A stretch of 64,000 nt of DNA. It comes from Geminicoccus sp036263595 (GTDB lineage: Bacteria; Pseudomonadota; Alphaproteobacteria; Geminicoccales; Geminicoccaceae). Both the position numbers and the translations under genes were made by a program. Below, piece by piece: positions 17,416-25,594 of this stretch; position 1 is the first letter of the stretch; each line of letters starts with the position of its first letter. The stretch spans positions 5,706-69,705 of the forward strand of contig NZ_DATAGQ010000120.1 in the NCBI RefSeq assembly GCF_036263595.1, in the 5' to 3' direction. The notes beneath the pieces are model-generated. The model saw nothing but the letters and a program-made list of their open reading frames with translations, was not told where the DNA came from and searched no databases.

Positions 17416-18597
17416 ATGGCCCAGTCAGCACCACGTGCACCGACCCGTCCCCCGTTCTGGAACGATCCCCGGGTGCGTTCGGCGGTCTATCAGGTCGTCG
17501 CCGTCGCAATCGTCGTCGCGATTGGTGCCTACCTGGTTCAGAACACCATCCAGAACCTGCAGAGGCTGGGCGTTTCCACCGGCTTCGGATTCCTGTCGCG
17601 CCCGTCCGGGTTCGATGTGTCACAGACCCTCATCCCCTATGATTCCACCTGGTCGTTCGGGCGAGCGTTCATCATCGGCCTGATGAACACCGCCCTGCTC
17701 GCGATCTGTGGGATCGTGCTTGCGACGATCATCGGGTTTCTTGTCGGGATCGGACGGCTTTCGCGCAACTGGCTGATCGCCAAGCTTTCGACGATCTATG
17801 TCGAGACGCTGCGCAACATCCCGATCCTGCTGCAGTTGATCTTCGTGTACACGGTGCTGGTCTCGTCGCTGCCGTCGCCGCGGGAGAGCCTGAACGTCGC
17901 GGACATGGTATTCTTGAACACCAGCGGCCTGTTCATCCCGAGGACCATCCTGGATGAGGGAGCCTCGCTGTTCCTCCTCTCCATTCCGGTGGCGATCGTA
18001 GCGGCCTGGATGTTCGCGCATCTTGCGCGCCTGCGCCGTGAGCGGACCGGGCACGGCCTTCCGCGCTTCTGGATTTCCCTGGCAATCCTCTTCGGCCTTC
18101 CGCTCGTCGCCTTTCTGGCCACCGGCAGGCCGATCACGATGGAGTACACCACGATCGGCCGTTTCCGGCCGCAGGGCGGCTTCAATCTCCAGCCGGAGTT
18201 CGTCGCTCTCGTCCTCGGCCTGTCGATCTACACCGCCTCCTATATCGCGGAGATCGTCCGCTCCGGCATCCTCGCCATCGGCAAGGGTCAGACGGAAGCC
18301 GCGATGGCGTTGGGCCTGGATCGGGGCAAGACCCTCCGCCTGGTGATCATCCCGCAGGCCCTGCGGGTGATCGTGCCGCCGCTGACCAGCCAGTACCTGA
18401 ACCTGACCAAGAACAGCTCGCTGGGCGTCGCGGTGGGCTATCCTGATCTCTTCAGCGTGGCCGGCACCATCAACAACCAGACCGGGCAGGCCGTCGAGGT
18501 GATCGCGATCACCATGATGGTCTACCTGATGTTCAGCCTGCTCACCTCGCTGTTCATGAACTGGTACAACGCGCGGATCGCGCTGGTGGAGCGCTGA
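17416..18597 (+). CDS. aapQ: General L-amino acid ABC transporter permease AapQ
   Basis: A 393-residue membrane subunit of the amino-acid importer. It has the long N-terminal extension of the AapQ branch and many hydrophobic segments, starting at about residue 22 (VVAVAIVVAIGAYLVQ). The C-terminal permease signature contains the EAA-like loop QTEAAMALGLDRGKTLRLVIIPQALRVIVPPL, which contacts the ATPase, followed by NSSLGVAVGYPDL. The ATG at 17416 follows a weak GGAA site; the frame begins 36 bases earlier. It is two bases from aapM. Confidence 0.93.
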   Translation: MAQSAPRAPTRPPFWNDPRVRSAVYQVVAVAIVVAIGAYLVQNTIQNLQRLGVSTGFGFLSRPSGFDVSQTLIPYDSTWSFGRAFIIGLMNTALLAICGIVLATIIGFLVGIGRLSRNWLIAKLSTIYVETLRNIPILLQLIFVYTVLVSSLPSPRESLNVADMVFLNTSGLFIPRTILDEGASLFLLSIPVAIVAAWMFAHLARLRRERTGHGLPRFWISLAILFGLPLVAFLATGRPITMEYTTIGRFRPQGGFNLQPEFVALVLGLSIYTASYIAEIVRSGILAIGKGQTEAAMALGLDRGKTLRLVIIPQALRVIVPPLTSQYLNLTKNSSLGVAVGYPDLFSVAGTINNQTGQAVEVIAITMMVYLMFSLLTSLFMNWYNARIALVER

Positions 18598-18599
18598 CC

Positions 18600-19703
18600 A
18601 TGGCGACCGAGATCGTCACCACCCGCCAGCAGCAGCCACCCAGGATCGCTGCGGCAGGTCCAGTGGCCTGGATGAAGCGGAACCTGTTCGCCACGCCGTT
18701 CGACGCGGCACTCACCATCGTTGCAGCCCTTTTCCTGGCCTGGATCGTCCCGCCCTTGCTGCGCTGGGCCGTCCTGGACGCGACCATCGCGGGAAACACC
18801 AGGGACGTCTGCACGTTCGACGGAGCCTGCTGGACGGTGATCAAGGTCCGCTTCGGCCAGCTCATCTACGGGCTTTATCCACCAGACGAGCACTGGCGGG
18901 TGAACCTGGCTGGCCTCCTGGTCCTGGTCTCCGTCGTTCCGTTGTTCCTGCCACAGATCAAGCAGAAGCTCCTGTACGCGGCCGGCGCGCTGCTGGTCGT
19001 GCCGCCGATCGCCGAGCGGATCCTGTCAGGCGGCTGGGGCGGCCTCGACCTGGTCGAGACGAACCTCTGGGGCGGGCTGTTCCTGACGCTGCTCATCTCG
19101 ATCGTGGGCATCGCGGCGAGCCTGCCGATCGGCATCCTGCTGGCGCTGGGCCGGCGTTCGGAGATGCCGATCATCAAGGCGCTCTGCGTGACGCTGATCG
19201 AGATCGTCCGGGGCGTTCCGCTGATCACCGTGTTGTTCATGGCCTCGGTCATGCTGCCCTTGTTCTTCCCGCCCGGCTGGTCCGTGGACAAGCTGGTGCG
19301 CGCGCTGATCGGCGTCTCGCTGTTCAGTGGCGCCTACATGGCGGAAGTCGTCCGGGGCGGGCTGCAGACCATCCCGAAGGGCCAGTACGAGGCGGCCAAG
19401 TCGATGGGCCTCAGCTACTGGCAGAGCATGGGCCTGATCATCCTGCCGCAAGCACTTCGGCTGGTGATCCCCGGCATCGTCAACACCTTCATCGGCCTGT
19501 TCAAGGACACCTCCCTGGTCCTGATCATGGGCCTCTACGACCTGCTGGGCATCGCCCGGATGATCGTCGCCAGCCCGGAATGGCTGGGCCGCTCGATCGA
19601 GACCTATGTCGCAGCCGGTTTCGGGTTCTGGATCTTCTGCTACGCCATGTCGCGCTACAGCCAGCGTTTGGAGCGGAAGCTTCAGACCGGCCATAAACAC
19701 TGA
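18600..19703 (+). CDS. aapM: General L-amino acid ABC transporter permease AapM
   Basis: The second membrane subunit, 367 residues. After a long variable N-terminal part with several membrane spans, the conserved permease core appears: NLWGGLFLTLLISIVGIAASLPIG, EIVRGVPLITVLFM, and the ATPase-coupling loop KGQYEAAKSMGLSYWQSMGLIILPQALRLVIPG. It ends with FKDTSLVLIMGLYDLLG. It pairs with AapQ as a heterodimeric channel. The start lies two bases after the aapQ stop. Confidence 0.93.
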   Translation: MATEIVTTRQQQPPRIAAAGPVAWMKRNLFATPFDAALTIVAALFLAWIVPPLLRWAVLDATIAGNTRDVCTFDGACWTVIKVRFGQLIYGLYPPDEHWRVNLAGLLVLVSVVPLFLPQIKQKLLYAAGALLVVPPIAERILSGGWGGLDLVETNLWGGLFLTLLISIVGIAASLPIGILLALGRRSEMPIIKALCVTLIEIVRGVPLITVLFMASVMLPLFFPPGWSVDKLVRALIGVSLFSGAYMAEVVRGGLQTIPKGQYEAAKSMGLSYWQSMGLIILPQALRLVIPGIVNTFIGLFKDTSLVLIMGLYDLLGIARMIVASPEWLGRSIETYVAAGFGFWIFCYAMSRYSQRLERKLQTGHKH

Positions 19704-19716
19704 TGGGGATGACCCG

Positions 19717-20460
19717 ATGAGCCCCGAGCCGATCATTCACCTGGATCAGGTCAACAAGTGGTACGGACAGTTCCACGTGTTGCGGAACGTCAATCTGGTC
19801 GTCGAAAAAGGGCAGAAGGTCGTGGTGTGCGGGCCCTCAGGCTCGGGCAAGTCGACCATGATCCGCTGCATCAACCGGCTGGAGGAACACCAGCAGGGGC
19901 GGATCGTCGTCGACGGGATCGAACTCACCTCCGACGTGAAGAACGTCGACGCCATCCGGCGGGAGGTCGGCATGGTGTTCCAGCACTTCAACCTGTTTCC
20001 GCACCTGACGGTCCTGGAGAACCTGACGCTGGCGCCGATCTGGGTGCGCAAGGTGCCCAAAGCCGAAGCGGAGAAGACGGCGCGCTACTACCTGGAAAGG
20101 GTGCGCATTCCTGAACAGGCGGACAAGTATCCTGGGCAGCTCTCGGGGGGGCAGCAGCAGCGGGTGGCCATCGCACGGGCGCTGTGCATGAAGCCGGAGA
20201 TCATGCTGTTCGACGAGCCGACATCGGCGCTCGACCCGGAGATGGTCAAGGAGGTGCTGGACACCATGGTCGAGCTCGCCAAGGAAGGCATGACCATGAT
20301 CTGCGTGACCCACGAGATGGGCTTCGCCAAGGCCGTCGCCGACTTCGTGGTGTTCATGGACAAGGGCGAAGTGGTCGAACAGGCGCCACCGGACGAGTTC
20401 TTCACGAACCCGAAAAGCGACCGGACCAAACTGTTCCTGAGCCAGATCCTGGCGCATTGA
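19717..20460 (+). CDS. aapP: General L-amino acid ABC transporter ATPase AapP
   Basis: The 247-residue ATPase that powers AapQM. All ABC motifs are present: Walker A GPSGSGKST (about residues 40-48), Q-loop VFQHFNLFPHLT, signature LSGGQQQRVAIARAL, Walker B IMLFDEPTSALDPE, and the H-loop VTHEMGFA. The ATG at 19717 is chosen because it gives the standard N-terminus (IIHLDQVNKWYGQFHVL) and lies 13 bases after aapM; the frame extends upstream into aapM. Confidence 0.95.
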   Translation: MSPEPIIHLDQVNKWYGQFHVLRNVNLVVEKGQKVVVCGPSGSGKSTMIRCINRLEEHQQGRIVVDGIELTSDVKNVDAIRREVGMVFQHFNLFPHLTVLENLTLAPIWVRKVPKAEAEKTARYYLERVRIPEQADKYPGQLSGGQQQRVAIARALCMKPEIMLFDEPTSALDPEMVKEVLDTMVELAKEGMTMICVTHEMGFAKAVADFVVFMDKGEVVEQAPPDEFFTNPKSDRTKLFLSQILAH

Positions 20461-20513
20461 GCGGACGGATCGCGGGCATGGCCGTGGCGCGTTCCGTCCG
20501 CTTCGACGTCGCA

Positions 20514-20669
20514 TCAAAGCGCGTCGCTGGCCTTCTTGGCGGTGTCGGAGATGGCTTCGCCGCCGGCCGAGATGTCTTTGCCGGCACCGCCGACCGTGTT
20601 GCAGGCAGTAAGCGCAGCGACGGCGGACAGCATGACCGCGATGACGAGGAACGAACGAAGTCTAGGCAT
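20514..20669 (-). CDS. Entericidin A/B family lipoprotein
   Basis: A 51-residue protein. It has a lipoprotein signal with the lipobox LTAC (Cys at residue 23) after MPRLRSFLVIAVMLSAVAA, and a mature part NTVGGAGKDISAGGEAIS, then DTA and a lysine-rich end, which is the family pattern (NTxxGxGxDIxxxGxAI). Entericidins are small outer-membrane or periplasmic lipoproteins linked to stationary-phase stress and, in enterics, to a lysis antidote/toxin pair; here only one copy is seen. A GGAG precedes the ATG. It is easily missed because of its size. Confidence 0.88.
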   Translation of the reverse strand: MPRLRSFLVIAVMLSAVAALTACNTVGGAGKDISAGGEAISDTAKKASDAL

Positions 20670-20836
20670 GGATGTGCTCCGACCGCGAGGCCTGAGGTTG
20701 GCTCGCTCACACTCCGGCAGGTGTACTTAAAGAGCCAGTCCGTCAAGAACTGGATGGAATATGTCATAATCTATCTACCTGTAATTCCGTCGAATCTGTC
20801 GCTTCTCCACGTTGCCCGTCCGCAGATGTAACCTGC

Positions 20837-21955
20837 ATGCCCGCCGTGCTCGTCTATCGCGATCGGCTGCTGGCTCCACCGGAGAGCTTCGTGCCGCGCC
20901 AGTACGTCGCTTTCCAGCGATTGCGACCCCTGTTCCTCGGCAGCCGGCGCGACGTCGCGTTTGAGGCGCTAGGTGCCGATGCGGCCATCCTCGGTGAACT
21001 TGCCGGGACACGTCCGTGGCAGGTGCCGTTGTTCAAGCAGCTCGGGATCGTGCCAAGCGCGCTCGTTCGCTGGGCACGCGAGCGCGACGTGAGGATCGTG
21101 CATGCCCAGTTCGGCCGCGGCGGCGCGCTTGCCTTGCCGCTGGCCGATGCCTTGGGCGTCCCGTTGGTCGTGACTTTCCACGGCGGCGATGCGAGCAAGG
21201 CGTCCCATTTCCGCCGGCAGATGTTCCCGACCGTGTTCCAGCGCCGCTGGCCGGAACTCCAGCGCCGAGCCCAGAAATTCTTCTGCGTGTCCGATCATGT
21301 GCGGCGGCTGTTGCTGGAGCGAGGCGTGCGTGACGACCTCCTGGCCGTGCACCATCTGGGAGTCGTGCTGCCCGAAGCAACCGCCAGATCAAAGCCAGCC
21401 GGTAGCCGCCTGCTCTGCGTAGGTCGCTTCGTCCCCAAGAAAGGCTTTGCCGACGCGATCGCAGCTCTGAGGCATGCCCGGTCGATGGGTAGCCGCCTGG
21501 AACTCGACCTGATCGGTGACGGCCCGCTGCGGCCGGAGCTCGAGCAGGCTGCACAAGACCTGCCGGTGCGCTTCCTAGGCTGGCAGAGCCCGGAGGCAGT
21601 CGGTCAGGCCATGGAGGATGCTTTGGCATTGATGGTCCCGAGCCGTACTGCTGCCAGCGGCGATGCGGAGGGTCTGCCGACAGTGGTCCTGGAAGCTCAG
21701 GCGCGCGGGTTGCTCGTCGTGGCCACGCGTCATGCCGGCATTCCCGAAGCCGTGTCGGACGGCCAGAACGGCCTGCTCGTTCCCGAGGGCGATCCGGCTG
21801 CACTGGGCGATGCGCTCGTGCGGGTGGAAAAGGAGCCGCATCTTCGTGCGGCGCTCGTGACGGCTGCACTTGCATCGGTCCGGGCCGGTTTCGACGCCCG
21901 TCTGCAGTCCGAGCGGCTGGAACAGCGGCTCCTGGCCCTGCTGGGCAACTCCTAA
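20837..21955 (+). CDS. GT4-type glycosyltransferase
   Basis: A 372-residue GT-B glycosyltransferase. The donor-binding C-terminal half is typical of GT4 (Glycos_transf_1): LLCVGRFVPKKGFADAI near residue 195, LIGDGPLRPEL, FLGWQ, and the EX7E motif in EGLPTVVLEAQ followed by ATRHAGIPEAV. The N-terminal half has a short acceptor domain with VTFHGGDAS. No signal peptide or membrane span is visible. The acceptor is unknown; with no polysaccharide cluster nearby, its pathway cannot be assigned. About 167 bases separate it from the divergent entericidin gene. Confidence 0.85.
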   Translation: MPAVLVYRDRLLAPPESFVPRQYVAFQRLRPLFLGSRRDVAFEALGADAAILGELAGTRPWQVPLFKQLGIVPSALVRWARERDVRIVHAQFGRGGALALPLADALGVPLVVTFHGGDASKASHFRRQMFPTVFQRRWPELQRRAQKFFCVSDHVRRLLLERGVRDDLLAVHHLGVVLPEATARSKPAGSRLLCVGRFVPKKGFADAIAALRHARSMGSRLELDLIGDGPLRPELEQAAQDLPVRFLGWQSPEAVGQAMEDALALMVPSRTAASGDAEGLPTVVLEAQARGLLVVATRHAGIPEAVSDGQNGLLVPEGDPAALGDALVRVEKEPHLRAALVTAALASVRAGFDARLQSERLEQRLLALLGNS

Positions 21956-22017
21956 GCCTTGCGGCGGCAGGCGCCCCGACCGACATGAGCTGCATGGACA
22001 CGCAAGCGGGGTGGTGC

Positions 22018-22893
22018 ATGAGCGAACTGGACCTAGTCGCGCTCGACGGGCGTGCGGTGGTGCGGATCGGCGGGGAAGACCGGTTCGAATTCCTGCAGAA
22101 CCTCGTGAGCGGCGATGTTGCCAGGGTCGAGCAGGGCCTTGCCATCTGGAGCGCCCTGCTCACCCCTCAGGGCAAGTATCTGTTCGATTTCTTCCTCTAT
22201 CCGGCAAGCGGGTCGATCCTGCTCGACGTGGAAGCGGGACGCGCCCTGGACCTGATCCGCCGCCTCATGCTGTATCGTCTGCGTGCCAGGGTCACGATCG
22301 AGGACGAGAGCGTCCATCGTCAGGTGTTTGCCCTGCTCGGGCGGGATGCGCCCGCGGCTGCAGGACTTGCGGCCAACCCAGGTTCGTGTGCGCCCTATGG
22401 TGATGGCTTTGCGGCGGTGGATTCCCGGGTCCTGGAGCTGGGGGTGCGCCTGGTGCACCCTGGTCCACCATCACTGCCTGGCGCGACGATCGCACCGTTT
22501 TCGACATGGGACCTGGCGCGGCTGGCCGCCGGCGTGCCGGATGGGACACGGGACCTGATCGTCGATCGCACGACTCTGCTTGAGGCCGGCTTCGACGAGC
22601 TGGGCGGCATCAGTTTCGAGAAGGGCTGCTATGTCGGCCAGGAGCTGACGGCGCGCATGAAGTATCGCGGCCTGCTCAAGAAGCGCCTGTTCCCGATTGT
22701 CACGAACGAACAAGCCTTGCCGGAGGCCGGCACGCCGATCACGGGCCCGGCTGGCGAGGAGGTCGGCGAGATGCGTTCGTCCTCTGGCCAGCTCGGGTTG
22801 GCGCTCCTGCGGATCGAGGCCGCGACGGGTGAGCTGACAGCCGGCGCAACCCGCCTGGAAGTCAGGCGACCATCCTGGCTGGCGGCCGCCTGA
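22018..22893 (+). CDS. ygfZ: Folate-binding protein YgfZ (Fe-S cluster maintenance)
   Basis: A GcvT-like folate-binding protein that helps repair or assemble Fe-S clusters in some enzymes. The diagnostic KGCYVGQELTARMKYRG is near residue 202, with the conserved N-terminal FLQNLVSGDV and LTPQGKYLFDFFLY. The ATG at 22018 has GCGGGGTGG before it; a second ATG lies 33 bases earlier (21985). The resulting 291-residue protein is of normal size. It converges on ppdK. Confidence 0.92.
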   Translation: MSELDLVALDGRAVVRIGGEDRFEFLQNLVSGDVARVEQGLAIWSALLTPQGKYLFDFFLYPASGSILLDVEAGRALDLIRRLMLYRLRARVTIEDESVHRQVFALLGRDAPAAAGLAANPGSCAPYGDGFAAVDSRVLELGVRLVHPGPPSLPGATIAPFSTWDLARLAAGVPDGTRDLIVDRTTLLEAGFDELGGISFEKGCYVGQELTARMKYRGLLKKRLFPIVTNEQALPEAGTPITGPAGEEVGEMRSSSGQLGLALLRIEAATGELTAGATRLEVRRPSWLAAA

Positions 22894-22902
22894 CCCGGTG
22901 GC

Positions 22903-25572
22903 TCAGTTCATGCGCTCCCGCACAGCCGCCTGCGCCGCGGCCAGGCGCGCGATCGGCACGCGATAGGGCGAGCACGAAACGTAGTCCAACCCAATCCGAT
23001 GGCAGAAGCCTACCGAAGCCGGGTCGCCGCCATGCTCGCCGCAGATGCCTAGCTTCAGCTCGGGTCTGGTCGCCCTGCCCCGCTCCTTGGCGATCCGGAT
23101 CAGCTCGCCCACGCCCTCCTGATCGAGGGTCTGGAACGGGTCGGCCGGAAAGATGCCGTCCTGGATGTAGCGCTCCATGAACTTGCCGCTGTCGTCCCGG
23201 GATAGGCCCAGCGTCATCTGGGTCAGGTCATTGGTGCCGAAGCTGAAGAAGGCGGCGTGGCTGGCAATGGCGGAAGCTTGCAGGGCCGCGCGCGGCAGCT
23301 CGATCATCGTGCCGATCAGGTAGGTCAGCTCGCGGCCGCTCTCCTGCATGACCTGGGCTGCCATCGCCTCGACCTTGTTCTTGATCAGCTCCAGTTCCCG
23401 CGCCATGCCGACGAGCGGGATCATGACTTCCGGGATGATGGTTTCGCCAGACTTCTCGTAGACGGCGACCGCCGCCTCGAAGATGGCACGCGCCTGCATC
23501 TCGTAGATCTCGGGGAACAGGACGCCCAGCCGGCAGCCTCGCAGGCCGAGCATCGGGTTAGCCTCGGTCAGTTCGGCCAGACGGCGCTTCACGAACTTCG
23601 GCTCGACTCCCGCCGCCGCGGCCACTTCCGTGATCTCGTGCGGCTCGTGCGGCAGGAACTCGTGCAATGGCGGGTCGAGCAGCCGGATCGTGACGGGCAG
23701 GCCCTGCATGATCGTGAAGAGCTCGACGAAGTCCCGGCGCTGCATCGGCAGGATCTTGGACAGCGCCCGGGTCCGCCCCGGCCCATCCTCCGCCAGGATC
23801 ATCTCGCGCATGGCCAGGATCCGGTCGTCCTGGAAGAACATGTGCTCGGTCCGGCAAAGGCCGATGCCCTCTGCGCCGAAGCGTCGTGCGGTCCTGGCAT
23901 CCAGCGGAGTCTCGGCGTTGGTGCGCACCTTGAGGGAACGCATCGAATCCGCCCAGCCCATCAGCATCGCGAACTCGCCGGACAGCTGCGGCTCCACGGT
24001 GGGTATCCTGCCGAGCATGACCGTACCGGTGCCGCCGTCGACGGTGATCACGTCACCTTCGGCTACCCGGGTGCCGCGGACGTAGAAGCAGCGGCTCTCA
24101 TAGTCGATCAGGAGATCGCCGGCACCGCAGACGCAGGCCTTGCCCATGCCGCGCGCGACCACCGCCGCGTGGCTGGTCATGCCGCCGCGGCTGGTGAGGA
24201 TGCCTTGCGCGGCGTGCATGCCGTGGATGTCGTCGGGCGACGTCTCGATGCGCACGAGGATCACCTGTTCGCTCGCGGCGGCACGGCGCTCGGCCATGTC
24301 GGCCGAGAACACGACCTTGCCGGAGACGGCGCCGGGTGAGGCCGGGAGGCCCTTGGTCAGGATGGTCTTCTCGGCCTTCGGGTCGAGGGTTGGATGGAGC
24401 AGCTGATCGAGGGACGCTGGATCGACGCGCAGAACCGCCTCCTCGCGGCTCAGCAACCCGTCGTTCGCCATCTCCACCGCGATCTTCAGGGCGGCCTGCG
24501 CAGTCCGCTTGCCGGTGCGGGTCTGCAGAACGTAGAGCTTGCCCTGCTCGATCGTGAATTCGATGTCCTGCATGTCGCGATAATGGCCTTCCAGCTTCTG
24601 GAAGAGCGTAACGAGTTCGGCATAGGACTGGGGCAGGACCTCTTCCATCGGGGGCAGGTCGTTGCCCCCCTCCTCACCCATCTTGCGGGTCAGCGGTTGC
24701 GGCGTGCGGATGCCTGCCACCACATCCTCGCCCTGCGCATTGACCAGGAACTCGCCATAATAGGCGTTCTCGCCGGTGGAGGGGTTGCGGGTGAAAGCGA
24801 CGCCGGTGGCACAGTCCTGCCCCATGTTGCCGAACACCATGGCCTGCACGGTCACCGCCGTGCCCATCTCCGCAGAGATGTCATGGAGCCGGCGATAGGT
24901 GACGGCGCGCGGCGTCATCCAGGAGCTGAACACGGCGCCGATCGCTGCCCAGAGCTGGTCCTGCGGCGTCTCCGGGAACGGCTTGCCCGTCTGCTCCTGC
25001 ACGATCGTCTTGAACTGTTCGACCAGCTCTTCCAGGTCCGCCGCCGAAAGGTCGGTGTCGAAGCGGGCTTCGCGTTCCCGCTTCATGTCCTCCAGGGCTT
25101 CCTCGAACAGATAATGGTCCACCTCGAGCACGACGTCGCCGAACATCTGGATGAAGCGGCGATAGCTGTCGAAGGCGAACCGGCGATCGCCGCTGCCCTT
25201 GGCGAGACCCTCGACGGTGGTGCTGTTCAGGCCGAGGTTCAGCACCGTGTCCATCATTCCCGGCATCGAGACTGGCGCGCCGGAGCGAACCGACACCAAC
25301 AGCGGCCGGTCAGGGTCGCCGAAGCCTCGACCGACCAAGTTCTCCACCGCCGCGAGGGCGACCGCGACCTCCGACTGCAGCTGGTCCGGGTAGGTCTTTC
25401 CCCGGGCGTAGTAGTGCGTGCAGACCTCGGTCGTGATGGTGAACCCGGGTGGCACCGGCAGGCCGAGCTTGGCCATCTCACCGAGATTGGCGCCTTTGCC
25501 GCCCAGTAGCTTCTTCATGTCGGCCGCACCGTCGGCTGTGCCGCCGCCAAAGCTGTACACCCATCGCGCCAT
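22903..25572 (-). CDS. ppdK: Pyruvate, phosphate dikinase
   Basis: PPDK interconverts pyruvate + ATP + Pi and PEP + AMP + PPi, a PEP-forming step in gluconeogenesis. Length is 889 residues. The N-terminal nucleotide-binding domain begins FGGGTADGAADMKKLLGGKGANLGEMAKLGLPVPPGFTI-like; the swivelling phospho-histidine domain has GGMTSHAAVVARGMGKACVCG; the PEP domain ends with CGEHGGDPASVGF, holding the catalytic cysteine. The ATG at 25572 matches the family N-terminus MARWVYSFGGG. It lies 22 bases after glyS on the same strand. Confidence 0.96.
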   Translation of the reverse strand: MARWVYSFGGGTADGAADMKKLLGGKGANLGEMAKLGLPVPPGFTITTEVCTHYYARGKTYPDQLQSEVAVALAAVENLVGRGFGDPDRPLLVSVRSGAPVSMPGMMDTVLNLGLNSTTVEGLAKGSGDRRFAFDSYRRFIQMFGDVVLEVDHYLFEEALEDMKREREARFDTDLSAADLEELVEQFKTIVQEQTGKPFPETPQDQLWAAIGAVFSSWMTPRAVTYRRLHDISAEMGTAVTVQAMVFGNMGQDCATGVAFTRNPSTGENAYYGEFLVNAQGEDVVAGIRTPQPLTRKMGEEGGNDLPPMEEVLPQSYAELVTLFQKLEGHYRDMQDIEFTIEQGKLYVLQTRTGKRTAQAALKIAVEMANDGLLSREEAVLRVDPASLDQLLHPTLDPKAEKTILTKGLPASPGAVSGKVVFSADMAERRAAASEQVILVRIETSPDDIHGMHAAQGILTSRGGMTSHAAVVARGMGKACVCGAGDLLIDYESRCFYVRGTRVAEGDVITVDGGTGTVMLGRIPTVEPQLSGEFAMLMGWADSMRSLKVRTNAETPLDARTARRFGAEGIGLCRTEHMFFQDDRILAMREMILAEDGPGRTRALSKILPMQRRDFVELFTIMQGLPVTIRLLDPPLHEFLPHEPHEITEVAAAAGVEPKFVKRRLAELTEANPMLGLRGCRLGVLFPEIYEMQARAIFEAAVAVYEKSGETIIPEVMIPLVGMARELELIKNKVEAMAAQVMQESGRELTYLIGTMIELPRAALQASAIASHAAFFSFGTNDLTQMTLGLSRDDSGKFMERYIQDGIFPADPFQTLDQEGVGELIRIAKERGRATRPELKLGICGEHGGDPASVGFCHRIGLDYVSCSPYRVPIARLAAAQAAVRERMN

Positions 25573-25594
25573 CGCTCGCCCTCGCTTTACGGGT

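Noticed and set aside
20681..20760. A sigma-70-like promoter for the entericidin gene (TTGACG on minus)
   Set aside because: No acceptable -10 element at 16-18 bases.
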